From positions 248,001-312,000 of the forward strand of contig JAKOVQ010000016.1 of the NCBI GenBank assembly GCA_029781975.1: a stretch of 64,000 nucleotides of DNA, given 5' to 3'. The translations under genes and the position numbers were made by a program. The DNA comes from Acidobacteriota bacterium. GTDB lineage: Bacteria > Acidobacteriota > Thermoanaerobaculia > UBA5066. Below the pieces are notes generated by a model. The model saw only the letters and a program-made list of their open reading frames with translations. It was not told the origin of the DNA and made no database searches. Shown piece after piece: positions 1 through 7,200 of the stretch (the stretch's first letter is position 1; each line of letters starts with the position of its first letter).

Positions 1-557
1 CCACGAGCGGCGTCCTGAGGATCCAGGAGTTCGTGGCCGAGCTCGAGCGGTTCGCGGCAACGCCGCCCCTGAAGCTCGAGGCGGTCGACCCGGCCGAGAT
101 CCTCGCGCGGGCGCAGAAGCTCCTGGCGCGCTCCCTGAGGAGCCATCGCGTCCGCCTCAGGAACGAGATGGACGACCCGGCGCCGAGGCTGCAGGCCGAC
201 GCCTCGCGCCTGACGGAGATCGTCGTGAACCTCCTCCGGAACGCGCGCAACGCCCTCTCGCGGCGGTTCGACGGGGGCGACCCGGACGCCTCGGCCTCGA
301 CGAAGCGGCTGATCATCGTCGAGTCGTTCGTGAAGGACCCGTACGTCGTCCTGGCCTTCTCCAACAACGGCGTCCCCGTCGCCGCCACGGACCAGGAGCG
401 GATCTTCCTCCCGTCGTTCCAGGCCAGGGACCCGGACCGGACCGGCCTCGGGCTCCCGGAGACGGCGGCCCTGATGAAGCAGATGGGGGGGGCGATCCAG
501 TGCGAGTCGCTCGGCGACGCCGGGACCCGCTTCCTCCTGACCCTCCCGCACGCCTGA
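1..557 (+). CDS. Sensor histidine kinase, C-terminal part (5' end outside window)
   Basis: The frame is open from base 3, so only the C-terminal part of the protein is visible. It holds a HATPase_c (GHKL) ATP-binding domain: the N-box reads EIVVNLLRNARNA, followed by a variant G1 region (LAFSNNGVPV), FLPSFQ and the G2 region TGLGLPETAALMKQMGG. This is the kinase half of a two-component sensor, which would phosphorylate a conserved histidine lying upstream of the window. The order N-box, F-box, G2 is normal and the C-terminus ends shortly after the fold, so the 3' end is complete. The sensed signal and the partner response regulator cannot be told from here. It ends 40 bp before the convergent sufT gene. 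Confidence 0.85.
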   Translation, partial: TSGVLRIQEFVAELERFAATPPLKLEAVDPAEILARAQKLLARSLRSHRVRLRNEMDDPAPRLQADASRLTEIVVNLLRNARNALSRRFDGGDPDASASTKRLIIVESFVKDPYVVLAFSNNGVPVAATDQERIFLPSFQARDPDRTGLGLPETAALMKQMGGAIQCESLGDAGTRFLLTLPHA

Positions 558-562
558 GGCGT

Positions 563-582
563 CTCTCGCCGGAGGGCGAGGG
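563..582. terminator. Small hairpin between convergent genes
   Basis: CTCGCC (565-570) pairs with GGCGAG (575-580) around a GGAG loop, extendable by a wobble pair. It lies in the 40 bp between two converging genes, so it may end transcripts from either side, but it has no T-tract. Confidence 0.35.
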
Positions 583-597
583 GTCGCCGGTCCCGGC

Positions 598-1182
598 TCA
601 GGCGATCCCGAGCGCCTTCCTCCCCGCGGGGCTCATCATGTCGGCGCTCCACGGCGGGTCCCAGACGAGCTGGACGTCCGCGTCCGAGACTCCCGGGATC
701 CGCAGCACCTTCTGACGGGCGTCCGCCGCGATCGCGGGGCCCATCCCGCAGCCGGGCGCCGTGAGCGTCATCTTCACCGAGACGCGCGCCCCGCCCCGCG
801 GCGCCTGCGAGACGACGAGGTCGTAGACCAGCCCCAGGTCGACGATGTTCACGGGGATCTCGGGGTCGTAGCAGTCCCTCAGGCGCGCCCAGACCGCCTC
901 CTCGTCCACCGGTCCCGCAGCGGGGACCGCGGCGCCGGGAGCGGAGGACGGCCGCCCGCCTCGCCCGGGAGCCTCGCCGGCCGGCGCCAGCCCGAGGGCG
1001 TCCGCGTCGGCGGCCGAGACCCGGAAGAGGACGTCGTGTCCGGCGGCCCTCACGGTGTGGCTCCCGCCGAGGGACTGGAAGAGGAGGAGGGGCGTCCCGG
1101 CGTGCAGCGTCACGGGCCGGCCGCTCGGGATCTCGAGCGCGGGGCAGTCGCGAGAGAGGACGAGCGGCCGGGGCTCGGACAT
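598..1182 (-). CDS. sufT: SufT-like Fe-S cluster assembly protein (MIP18/DUF59 family)
   Basis: The 194-residue protein has an N-terminal beta-rich segment (residues 1-65) as in annotated SufT proteins, a Gly/Ala/Pro linker, and a C-terminal DUF59 domain (about 95-194). That domain carries the family motif DPEIPVNIVDLGLVYD and the conserved reactive cysteine in TAPGCGMG (Cys145). DUF59 proteins help mature or carry Fe-S clusters to client proteins in the cytosol. The ATG start follows GGAGGGAG, which lies in the last codons of the upstream MFS gene (gap 4 nt), so the two genes are cotranscribed. A third Fe-S gene, erpA, lies just upstream in the same direction, supporting the role. The exact client is unknown. 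Confidence 0.85.
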   Translation of the reverse strand: MSEPRPLVLSRDCPALEIPSGRPVTLHAGTPLLLFQSLGGSHTVRAAGHDVLFRVSAADADALGLAPAGEAPGRGGRPSSAPGAAVPAAGPVDEEAVWARLRDCYDPEIPVNIVDLGLVYDLVVSQAPRGGARVSVKMTLTAPGCGMGPAIAADARQKVLRIPGVSDADVQLVWDPPWSADMMSPAGRKALGIA

Positions 1183-1186
1183 GGCG

Positions 1187-2425
1187 TCAGCTCCCTCCGG
1201 GGGCCCGGTCGAGCTCCGTGCGGGCCGGCTCGGCCGCCGGGCGCGAAAGGGCGAAAACCGCGACGAGGAACGCCACGACCTCGAGGACGAGGCCGGTCCC
1301 GTACGGGCCGATCGCGCCGTAGCGGAGGTAGACGTTCTCGCCCCAGAACGGTCCGACGATCCGGCCGAGCGACGAGAGCGACTGCCCCGCGCCCAGCACC
1401 TCCCCCTGCTCGCGCGAGGCGGCCGAGCGCGACAGGAGCGAGGCGAGCGACGGGTTGAGGATGCCGTTGCCGCAGGCGACGACCACGAGGACGGCCACGA
1501 GCGCCCAGAGGCTCCGGACGAGGAGGAGCGCGACGAACGAGAGGGCGATGAGGCCCGTTCCGACCGCGACGAGCCTCTGCTCTCCGAGCCGCGGGACGAG
1601 CCGCTTGAGGAGACCGCCCTGGACCGCGGCCCCGGTCACCCCGAGGACGACGAAGAGCCAGGCCACGGTCGACGGGCCGGCCGAGAAGCGCCCGGCGACG
1701 AACTGGGCGAACGTCGCCTCGAGGTTCGCGAAGGCCGTCGTCGCGACGAACGTCAGGACGAGGAGGGCTCCCACGGCCGGGCGCCGGGCGGCCGCCGCGA
1801 GGCTCGCGACGGGGAAGAGCGAGCGGGTCGGCCCCTGGGGCGGGCCCGGGGGGCGCGTCTCGGGGAGCTCGAGGAGGGCCCAGACGAACGCCGTGGCGGA
1901 GAGGGCGGCGGCGACGAGACCGGGCACCGCCTCGCCCGCCTTCACGGCGAACCCGCCGATGGCCGGGCCGAGGACGAAGCCGAGGCCGAACGCCATGCCG
2001 ATCAGCCCCATGCCGCGGGCCCGCTGCTCCCGCTCCGTGACGTCGGCCACCACGGCCTGCGCCGTCCCGATGTTGGCCGCCGTCGCGCCGGCGACGAGCC
2101 GCGAGACGAAGAGGAGCGTCAGGGAGCGGGCGAAGGCGAAGAGGAGATAGCCGGCGGCGGAGCCCGCGAGCGAGACGAGGAGGACCGGGCGGCGCCCGAC
2201 CCGGTCGGAGAGACGCCCGAGCAGGGGGGCGAAGAGGAACTGCATCGCCGAGAAGCTCGCCATCAGGAGCCCGAAGGCCATCGGGCTCGGCTGGTAGCGC
2301 TCGGCGTACAGGGGGAAGAGCGGGATGACGATGCCGAAGCCGACCAGGTCGATGAAGACCGCGAGGAAGACGACGGCGAGGGGAGAGCGCCGCCGGGGCC
2401 GGCGGTCACGTTCGGGCGACGTCAC
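1187..2425 (-). CDS. MFS transporter, drug/H+ antiporter type
   Basis: The 412-residue protein is made of about twelve hydrophobic helices after a basic N-terminus. The loop between helices 2 and 3 reads GRLSDRVGRRPVLL, the signature of the major facilitator superfamily, and FVLGPAIGGF resembles the antiporter motif C of the TetA-like DHA1 group. It would export a small molecule, possibly a drug, against protons at the inner membrane. It starts with GTG. It lies 66 nt after erpA and 4 nt before sufT on the same strand, an odd neighbour for Fe-S genes, so its substrate should not be inferred from context. Confidence 0.85.
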   Translation of the reverse strand: MTSPERDRRPRRRSPLAVVFLAVFIDLVGFGIVIPLFPLYAERYQPSPMAFGLLMASFSAMQFLFAPLLGRLSDRVGRRPVLLVSLAGSAAGYLLFAFARSLTLLFVSRLVAGATAANIGTAQAVVADVTEREQRARGMGLIGMAFGLGFVLGPAIGGFAVKAGEAVPGLVAAALSATAFVWALLELPETRPPGPPQGPTRSLFPVASLAAAARRPAVGALLVLTFVATTAFANLEATFAQFVAGRFSAGPSTVAWLFVVLGVTGAAVQGGLLKRLVPRLGEQRLVAVGTGLIALSFVALLLVRSLWALVAVLVVVACGNGILNPSLASLLSRSAASREQGEVLGAGQSLSSLGRIVGPFWGENVYLRYGAIGPYGTGLVLEVVAFLVAVFALSRPAAEPARTELDRAPGGS

Positions 2426-2471
2426 GCTAGGCTCGGGAGGGCTCCGCCCAGGCGTCGGGCGGGATCCTCCG

Positions 2472-2492
2472 GGGCGCCCCCGGGGGGCGCCC
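2472..2492 (-). terminator. Strong palindrome at the end of erpA
   Basis: GGGCGCCCC (2472-2480) pairs perfectly with GGGGCGCCC (2484-2492) around a 3-nt loop, directly at the erpA stop codon. There is no T-tract, so it may attenuate rather than stop read-through into the MFS gene. Confidence 0.4.
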
Positions 2493-2863
2493 TACGCGAA
2501 GCTCTTCCCGCAGCCGCAGCCCTGGGTGGCGTTGGGGTTGTCGACCGAGAACCCGGCGCCCCGGAAGTCCTCGATCCAGTCGACGGTGGCGCCGTTCAGC
2601 TTCAGCGCGCTCGCCGTGTCGACGAGGACCTCGATGTCGCGCACCTTGAGCCGGTGGTCCGTCGGCTTGCCGTCGTCGAAGGTGAACCCGTACTGGAAGC
2701 CCGAGCAGCCGCCCCCCTGGATGAAGACCCGGAGAGCCTTCCCGGCCGCCTCCGGCATCTTCGTGGCGAACTCCTTCACCTTGTCGACCGCCCGGTCGGT
2801 GAGGCTGAGCGAGAAGGTGGCTTCGAGGGGAACGGATGCGGTCGTCACGGAAGGGGTGGACAT
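2492..2863 (-). CDS. erpA: Iron-sulfur cluster insertion protein ErpA / A-type carrier
   Basis: The 123-residue protein belongs to the HesB/IscA/ErpA A-type Fe-S carriers. The three conserved cysteines are present: one in GGGCSGFQYGF and two in the C-terminal QGCGCGKSF. The protein receives clusters from a SUF or ISC scaffold and passes them to apo-enzymes. An N-terminal extension of about 17 residues precedes the fold. The ATG is preceded by AGGAGG on the minus strand. SufT follows downstream in the same direction. ErpA and IscA/SufA are hard to tell apart by sequence alone; the NPNA motif before the last cysteines fits ErpA. Confidence 0.88.
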   Translation of the reverse strand: MSTPSVTTASVPLEATFSLSLTDRAVDKVKEFATKMPEAAGKALRVFIQGGGCSGFQYGFTFDDGKPTDHRLKVRDIEVLVDTASALKLNGATVDWIEDFRGAGFSVDNPNATQGCGCGKSFA

Positions 2864-2999
2864 CTGCTTCCTCCTGCTGGCGGAGTCGGATTCCCGACAT
2901 TGGCCCGCCGCAAACCTCTATTCTGCGGATGGGTCTCGACGGCGTCAACGGGTCCGCCCTGAACGCCTTTCGCAAGATCCGGACCACGACGGGTTGAAC

Positions 3000-3046
3000 A
3001 CACGATCAATTGTGGTCGCCGAAAAAAAACCTACAAGTAATTGCGT
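3000..3046 (+). promoter_or_regulatory. Putative tandem NrdR boxes upstream of nrdJ
   Basis: Two 16-bp sites start at 3000 (ACACGATCAATTGTGG, 12 of 16 matches to the NrdR consensus acaCwAtATaTwGtgt) and at 3031 (CTACAAGTAATTGCGT, 10 of 16). Their start-to-start distance is 31 bp, about three helical turns, which is the usual NrdR arrangement. The second box covers the likely -35 of nrdJ. The match was counted by eye; nrdR itself is not in the window. Confidence 0.5.
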
Positions 3047-3070
3047 TCCCACCTTTCCTTGCCGTACCAT
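3041..3070 (+). promoter_or_regulatory. Candidate nrdJ promoter
   Basis: TTGCGT (3041-3046) and TACCAT (3065-3070) are separated by 18 bp in an unusually AT-rich stretch. Transcription would begin near 3077, giving a leader of about 55 nt with the Shine-Dalgarno AGAGGAGGT at 3115-3123. The -35 match is weak. Confidence 0.4.
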
Positions 3071-3131
3071 CACTGACCTAGAAACGACCTGAATTTCACC
3101 GGCACACCGACGACCAGAGGAGGTCTTCTCC

Positions 3132-6029
3132 GTGACGAGCGCTGCCGACCGACCCGACCCGACCCCGACCGTCGACACCCGGACCCAGCGGGCCTCCGGG
3201 CTTCGCGGCCTCACGTTCAAGCGCGTCTACTCCGACGGGGTGACCCCTCCCTTCGAGGCGGTGGAGTGGGAGCTGAGGACGGCCGCGATCACGAACGAGA
3301 AGGGGGAGGTCTTCTTCGAGCAGAAGGACGTCGAGGTGCCGAAGGCGTGGTCGATGACCGCCACGAACATCGTCGCGCAGAAGTACTTCCACGGGAAGGT
3401 CGGCACGCCCCAGCGCGAGCGCTCCGCCCGGCAGCTGATCGGGCGGGTGGTGGAGGCGATCACGGGCTGGGGGCACGCCCGGGGCTACTTCCGGACCGCC
3501 GCGGACCGGGACGTCTTCCACGACGAGCTCGCGGCGATCCTGGTCCGGCAGGTCGCCAGCTTCAACTCGCCCGTCTGGTTCAACGTCGGGATCGAGCCGA
3601 AGCCCCAGGCCTCCGCCTGCTTCATCAACGCGGTCGGCGACTCGATGGGCTCGATCCTCGACCTCGCCAAGACCGAGGGGATGCTCTTCAAGTTCGGCTC
3701 GGGGACCGGCTCGAACCTCTCGGGCCTGAGGTCCTCCAACGAGTCGCTCTCCTCGGGCGGCATCGCCTCCGGCCCCGTCTCCTTCATGAAGGGCTTCGAC
3801 AGCTTCGCGGGCGCGATCAAGTCGGGCGGGAAGACGCGGCGGGCGGCGAAGATGGTCATCCTGAACATCGACCACCCGGACGTCGAGGAGTTCATCGAGT
3901 GCAAGGCCAAGGAGGAGCGGAAGGCCTGGGACCTCATCGAGGCGGGCTGGGACGGCTCCTTCGGCGGCGAGGTCTACAGCAACGTCCTCTTCCAGAACGC
4001 CAACCACTCCGTCCGCGTCACCGACGAGTTCATGAAGGCCGTGGAGGCCGGCGCCGAGTGGACGACGCACGCCGTGACGACCGGCGAGCCGATGAAGCGC
4101 CACGACGCCCGGACGCTCCTCCGAAAGATGGCCGACGCGGCGTGGGTCTGCGGGGACCCCGGGATCCAGTACGACACGACGATCAACCGGTGGAACCCGT
4201 GCAAGGCGACCCACCGGATCAACGCGTCGAACCCCTGCTCGGAGTACATGTTCGTCGACGACTCGGCCTGCAACCTGGCGTCGCTGAACCTGATGAAGTT
4301 CGCCAAGGAGGACGGCGGCTTCGACGTGGAGCGCTTCCGCCACGCGGTGGACGTCGTCTTCACCGCGCAGGAGATCCTCGTCGACGAGGCGTCGTACCCG
4401 ACCCCGGCGATCGAGCGGAACTCCCACGACTTCCGGCCGATCGGGCTCGGCTACGCCAACCTCGGCGCGCTCCTGATGTACAACGGCCTCCCCTACGACG
4501 GCGACGAGGGGCGCGCCTACGCGGCGGCCGTCACGAGCCTCATGCACGGGCAGGCGTTCCTCACGTCGTCGCGCATCGCCTCGGAGATCGGCCCCTTCCG
4601 GATGTACGAGCCGAACCGCGAGGCGTTCCTCGACGTCATCGCGATGCACCGCGACGCGGCCCGCGCGGTCCCGCGCGTCGGCGTCCCCAAGGAGCTCCAC
4701 GACGCCCAGGCGGGGGTCTGGGACCTGACCCTGGAGTCGGGGCGCCAGCACGGGTACCGGAACGCGCAGGCCACCGTCCTCGCGCCCACCGGGACCATCG
4801 GCTTCATGATGGACTGCGACACGACGGGGGTGGAGCCCGACCTGGCGCTCGTGAAGTACAAGAAGCTGGTCGGCGGCGGGACGATCAAGATCGTCAACAA
4901 CACGGTCCCCCACGCGCTCCAGCGCCTCGGCTACTCGGCGGAGCAGACCGCCGCGATCGTCACCCACATCGACGAGAAGGGGACGATCGAGGGCGCCCCC
5001 GGCCTCGAGCCGCGCCACCTCGCGGTCTTCGACTGCGCGTTCAAGGCGCTCGGCGGGACCCGCTCCATCGACCCGATGGGGCACGTGAGGATGATGGCGG
5101 CCGTCCAGCCGTTCCTCTCCGGCGCCATCTCCAAGACGGTCAACATGCCCCCCGACGCGACCGTGGAGGAGATCGCGAACGTCTACGTGGAAGGGTGGAA
5201 GCTCGGCCTGAAGGCGATCGCGGTCTACCGCGACGGCTGCAAGCGGACGCAGCCGCTCAACACGGCCGCCTCGAAGTCCGACGACGGGGTGAAGGGGACG
5301 AAGGGGTCCGCGGGCGAGGCGCGCCCCGCGCCGGCGGCGGCCCCGGCCGTCCCGCACGTCGCGGCGCCGCGGCGCCGCAAGCTCCCGGACGAGCGGCGGG
5401 CGCTGACGCACAAGTTCTCGGTCGGCGGGCACGAGGGGTACATCACGGTCGGCCTCTACGAGGACGGGACGCCGGGCGAGATCTTCCTGACGATGGCGAA
5501 GGAGGGCTCGACGATCTCGGGCCTGATGGACGCCTTCGCCACGGCGATCTCGCTGACGCTCCAGTACGGCGTGCCGCTCGAGGCGCTCGTCGAGAAGTTC
5601 AGCCACATGCGATTCGAGCCCTCGGGCTACACGAAGAACCCCGAGATCCCGATCGCCAAGAGCCTCGTCGACTACATCTTCCGATACCTCGCCTCGCGCT
5701 TCCTGACGCCGGACCTGAAGGCGCGGGCGGGCGTCGTCTCCCGCGAGGAGCCCGGTGCCGAGGGAAGCAGCTCCGCCCGGGCCGCCGGCCCCGACCTCCT
5801 CGGCGTCGCCCCCGACCTCGCCCGGTCGATCACGAACGCCTTCGAGCAGGCCAGGCTCGTCGGCGCGCGCCCGATCGGCTTCCAGAAGCCGGGCGCCTCC
5901 GCCCTCCCGGCCCCGACGTTCCAGAACAGCGCCGACGCGCCGAGCTGTCACCAGTGCGGCCACCTGATGGTGAGGAACGGCGCCTGCTACAAGTGCACGA
6001 ACTGCGGGGAGACGTCGGGCTGCAGCTGA
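3132..6029 (+). CDS. nrdJ: Adenosylcobalamin-dependent (class II) ribonucleoside-diphosphate reductase
   Basis: The 965-residue enzyme reduces ribonucleotides to deoxyribonucleotides using a B12-generated thiyl radical. The catalytic barrel shows SPVWFNVG (about 146-153), SACFINAVGD, the loop FGSGTGSNLSGLR (188-200) and the radical-site signature NPCSE (367-371). A TSCPD domain follows near 765-870. The C-terminus is a zinc-ribbon-like cysteine cluster (CHQCG, CYKC, NCGETSGCS), where the redox-active C-terminal cysteines of the family lie. The GTG start is placed by AGGAGGT 7 nt upstream. No class Ia or III genes are nearby. The upstream region carries likely NrdR boxes, so regulation by dNTP level is probable. 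No B12-box typical of a cobalamin riboswitch is visible. Confidence 0.96.
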   Translation: MTSAADRPDPTPTVDTRTQRASGLRGLTFKRVYSDGVTPPFEAVEWELRTAAITNEKGEVFFEQKDVEVPKAWSMTATNIVAQKYFHGKVGTPQRERSARQLIGRVVEAITGWGHARGYFRTAADRDVFHDELAAILVRQVASFNSPVWFNVGIEPKPQASACFINAVGDSMGSILDLAKTEGMLFKFGSGTGSNLSGLRSSNESLSSGGIASGPVSFMKGFDSFAGAIKSGGKTRRAAKMVILNIDHPDVEEFIECKAKEERKAWDLIEAGWDGSFGGEVYSNVLFQNANHSVRVTDEFMKAVEAGAEWTTHAVTTGEPMKRHDARTLLRKMADAAWVCGDPGIQYDTTINRWNPCKATHRINASNPCSEYMFVDDSACNLASLNLMKFAKEDGGFDVERFRHAVDVVFTAQEILVDEASYPTPAIERNSHDFRPIGLGYANLGALLMYNGLPYDGDEGRAYAAAVTSLMHGQAFLTSSRIASEIGPFRMYEPNREAFLDVIAMHRDAARAVPRVGVPKELHDAQAGVWDLTLESGRQHGYRNAQATVLAPTGTIGFMMDCDTTGVEPDLALVKYKKLVGGGTIKIVNNTVPHALQRLGYSAEQTAAIVTHIDEKGTIEGAPGLEPRHLAVFDCAFKALGGTRSIDPMGHVRMMAAVQPFLSGAISKTVNMPPDATVEEIANVYVEGWKLGLKAIAVYRDGCKRTQPLNTAASKSDDGVKGTKGSAGEARPAPAAAPAVPHVAAPRRRKLPDERRALTHKFSVGGHEGYITVGLYEDGTPGEIFLTMAKEGSTISGLMDAFATAISLTLQYGVPLEALVEKFSHMRFEPSGYTKNPEIPIAKSLVDYIFRYLASRFLTPDLKARAGVVSREEPGAEGSSSARAAGPDLLGVAPDLARSITNAFEQARLVGARPIGFQKPGASALPAPTFQNSADAPSCHQCGHLMVRNGACYKCTNCGETSGCS

Positions 6030-6038
6030 GGCGCGCTC

Positions 6039-6066
6039 GCGGGGAGGGGCCCCCGCCCCTCCCCGC
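6039..6066. terminator. Bidirectional hairpin between nrdJ and the zinc-ribbon gene
   Basis: GCGGGGAGGGGC (6039-6050) pairs without mismatch with GCCCCTCCCCGC (6055-6066) around CCCC. It fills the 40 bp between two converging stop codons. Confidence 0.6.
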
Positions 6067-6069
6067 GGC

Positions 6070-6501
6070 CTACTTCTTCCCGAAGAGACGGTCGAAGGCG
6101 GCGCGGGCGGCGTCGGGCGTCTCGGCCGTCTTGCGCCCCGTCAGGTCCATCGCGATCGCCGGCTCGTAGAGCCGGCACGCGTTCTCCCGCGACTTGGCCG
6201 CCACGGGCGTCTCGATCGGGGCCCGGCACTGGTTGGGGGCCGCCGAGTCGAAGTGCCGGCACTGGACGCAGGCGCGAAGGGGGGCGCCGCACTTCCTGCA
6301 GACGACGCCGGGGAGGATCTCGGCGTCGCTCCGCTCGCCGCAGGCCTTGCAGCGGAAGACCTCCTCCGACGGCCGCCCGGCCGACCGGCCGCGCGGGGCC
6401 CCCTCGATCCGGGAGGGCGCATCGAAGCCGCCCGCCCCACCTCGGGACGTCGAGGGCGTCGAGTCCTGGTATCCGCGCTGGCGGTACTTGCGGTCGGTCA
6501 T
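6070..6501 (-). CDS. Small zinc-ribbon protein of unknown function
   Basis: The 143-residue protein has a disordered, Gly/Ser/Arg-rich first third and then a cysteine-rich core: FRCKACG, GVVCRKCG, RACVQCRHFD, NQCRAP and ENACRLYEP. The spacing suggests a classical four-cysteine zinc ribbon followed by a second cysteine cluster. I place the start at the ATG whose codon ends at 6501 because it is preceded by GGAGA and because residues further upstream in the frame look non-coding. Similar small cysteine-rich proteins occur in several high-GC phyla, from general memory, but no function is assigned. The start lies 68 bp from the divergent 4-TM gene. Confidence 0.7.
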   Translation of the reverse strand: MTDRKYRQRGYQDSTPSTSRGGAGGFDAPSRIEGAPRGRSAGRPSEEVFRCKACGERSDAEILPGVVCRKCGAPLRACVQCRHFDSAAPNQCRAPIETPVAAKSRENACRLYEPAIAMDLTGRKTAETPDAARAAFDRLFGKK

Positions 6502-6519
6502 CGGCTCTCCGGCACGAGC

Positions 6520-6545
6520 TTGACGCGCCGGGCCGGCGGCGTCAA
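6520..6545. repeat. Inverted repeat in a divergent intergenic region
   Basis: TTGACG (6520-6525) and CGTCAA (6540-6545) form an inverted repeat with a 14-bp GC-rich centre, midway between the divergent starts at 6501 and 6569. It could be an operator or a pair of outward -35-like elements; neither has a convincing -10 at normal spacing. Confidence 0.3.
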
Positions 6546-6554
6546 CGGCGGGTG

Positions 6555-6560
6555 TATCGT
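6555..6560 (+). promoter_or_regulatory. -10 element, leaderless start
   Basis: TATCGT ends 8 nt before the GTG at 6569 and there is no Shine-Dalgarno sequence, so the mRNA probably begins at or next to the start codon. Confidence 0.45.
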
Positions 6561-6568
6561 CACCACCC

Positions 6569-6931
6569 GTGCGCTTCCTCGTCCACGTCCTCGTCACGGC
6601 GGCGTCGCTGGGGGCGGCGGCCGCGCTCGTCCCCGGGATCCGGTCCGACGGCGTCCTCTCGCTCGTCCTGGCGGCGCTCGTCTTCGGGGTCGTCAACGCC
6701 CTGATCAAGCCGGTCCTCAAGCTCCTCTCGTGCCCGCTGATCCTCCTGACGCTCGGCCTCTTCACCCTCGTCCTCAACGGCGTCCTGCTCCTCCTGGCGG
6801 CGCGGCTCGGCGGGCTCCTCGGGATCGGGTTCCACGTCGACGGCTTCTGGGCGGCGTTCCTCGGCGCCCTCGTCGTCTCGGTCGTCTCGACCCTTCTCTC
6901 CTGGCTCGTCGGCGACGACCGGCGGCGCTGA
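6569..6931 (+). CDS. Phage-holin-family IV / YvlD-like 4-TM membrane protein
   Basis: The 120-residue protein is almost wholly hydrophobic with four predicted membrane helices. It has the family pattern FGVVNALIKPVLKLLSCPLI near the middle (short stretch at residues 47-66), which marks the bacterial YvlD/phage holin superfamily IV. Despite the name these are chromosomal membrane proteins of poorly known role, often linked to envelope stress; no phage genes are nearby. The GTG start has no ribosome-binding site but a -10 hexamer sits just before it. The gene stands alone between a divergent zinc-ribbon gene and the aromatic leader. Confidence 0.8.
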   Translation: MRFLVHVLVTAASLGAAAALVPGIRSDGVLSLVLAALVFGVVNALIKPVLKLLSCPLILLTLGLFTLVLNGVLLLLAARLGGLLGIGFHVDGFWAAFLGALVVSVVSTLLSWLVGDDRRR

Positions 6932-6993
6932 GGCGGCCCGGGACCGGCGCCACGGCACGGCGCTCCGGCAGACGCCCCCTTTCGGCGGGGGGC

Positions 6994-7012
6994 TTGACAG
7001 GGCGGTTACCCT
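6994..7012 (+). promoter_or_regulatory. Promoter region of the aromatic attenuator transcript
   Basis: TACCCT (7007-7012) resembles the -10 before the tmRNA in this window and ends 11 nt before the leader ATG. An exact TTGACA lies at 6994-6999, too close to pair with that -10 and without a good -10 at 17 bp. Which element is used is unresolved. Confidence 0.35.
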
Positions 7013-7023
7013 AGGCGGAACCG

Positions 7024-7107
7024 ATGCGAGCCCCCTCCCTCACCTCCCTGTTTACGGGCATCGGCGGCTTCTACGCGGAGCCGCACGGGGAGGGGCCGCC
7101 GAGCTGA
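7024..7107 (+). CDS. Putative Phe/Tyr-containing leader peptide
   Basis: A 27-codon reading frame begins with ATG at 7024 and stops at TGA 7105-7107. It contains Phe10 (TTT, uncommon in this GC-rich DNA) and the adjacent pair Phe16-Tyr17 (TTC TAC, 7069-7074), products of the pathway controlled by the next gene. AGGCGG precedes it loosely. A ribosome stalled at Phe16-Tyr17 would leave segment 2 (7087-7095) free, while one that reaches the stop would cover it. This placement is what a transcription attenuator needs. The frame is too short for codon statistics, so the call rests on geometry and context. If transcription used the TTGACA at 6994, the start codon would lie at or before the mRNA start, which would weaken the call. 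Confidence 0.55.
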   Translation: MRAPSLTSLFTGIGGFYAEPHGEGPPS

Positions 7108-7177
7108 ACCAAGCAAGCGGTCCGGGCCGGAGACGAGCCCCCCTCCCCGAGATGGCGGAGGGGGGCTCTTCCCGTTT
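7032..7177 (+). promoter_or_regulatory. Four-segment transcription attenuator
   Basis: Segment 1 CCCCTCCC (7032-7039) can pair with segment 2 GGGGAGGGG (7087-7095). Segment 2 can instead pair with segment 3 CCCCTCCCC (7140-7148), forming an antiterminator. Segment 3 is the left arm of a perfect 12-bp terminator stem (7135-7146 with 7157-7168, 10-nt loop) followed by TTCCCGTTT. These mutually exclusive pairings match the trp/phe type of attenuation. The tail is not a pure T-run. Read from the sequence; folding energies were not computed. Confidence 0.6.
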
Positions 7178-7200
7178 CTGGGGCGCCGAAGGAGACCGCG

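Noticed and set aside
2864-3131. Cobalamin riboswitch before the B12-dependent nrdJ
   Set aside because: The interval is long enough, but no B12-box (GCCACTG-like) or matching stem set is visible; the AT-rich part is better explained by NrdR boxes and a promoter.
3096-6169. Long open frames on both strands over nrdJ that could look like large Arg/Gly-rich proteins
   Set aside because: They are shadows created by GC-rich third codon positions; the nrdJ frame has full family motifs and a ribosome-binding site.
6569-6931. Phage remnant because of the holin-like family name
   Set aside because: The family is common on chromosomes and no other phage gene is present.
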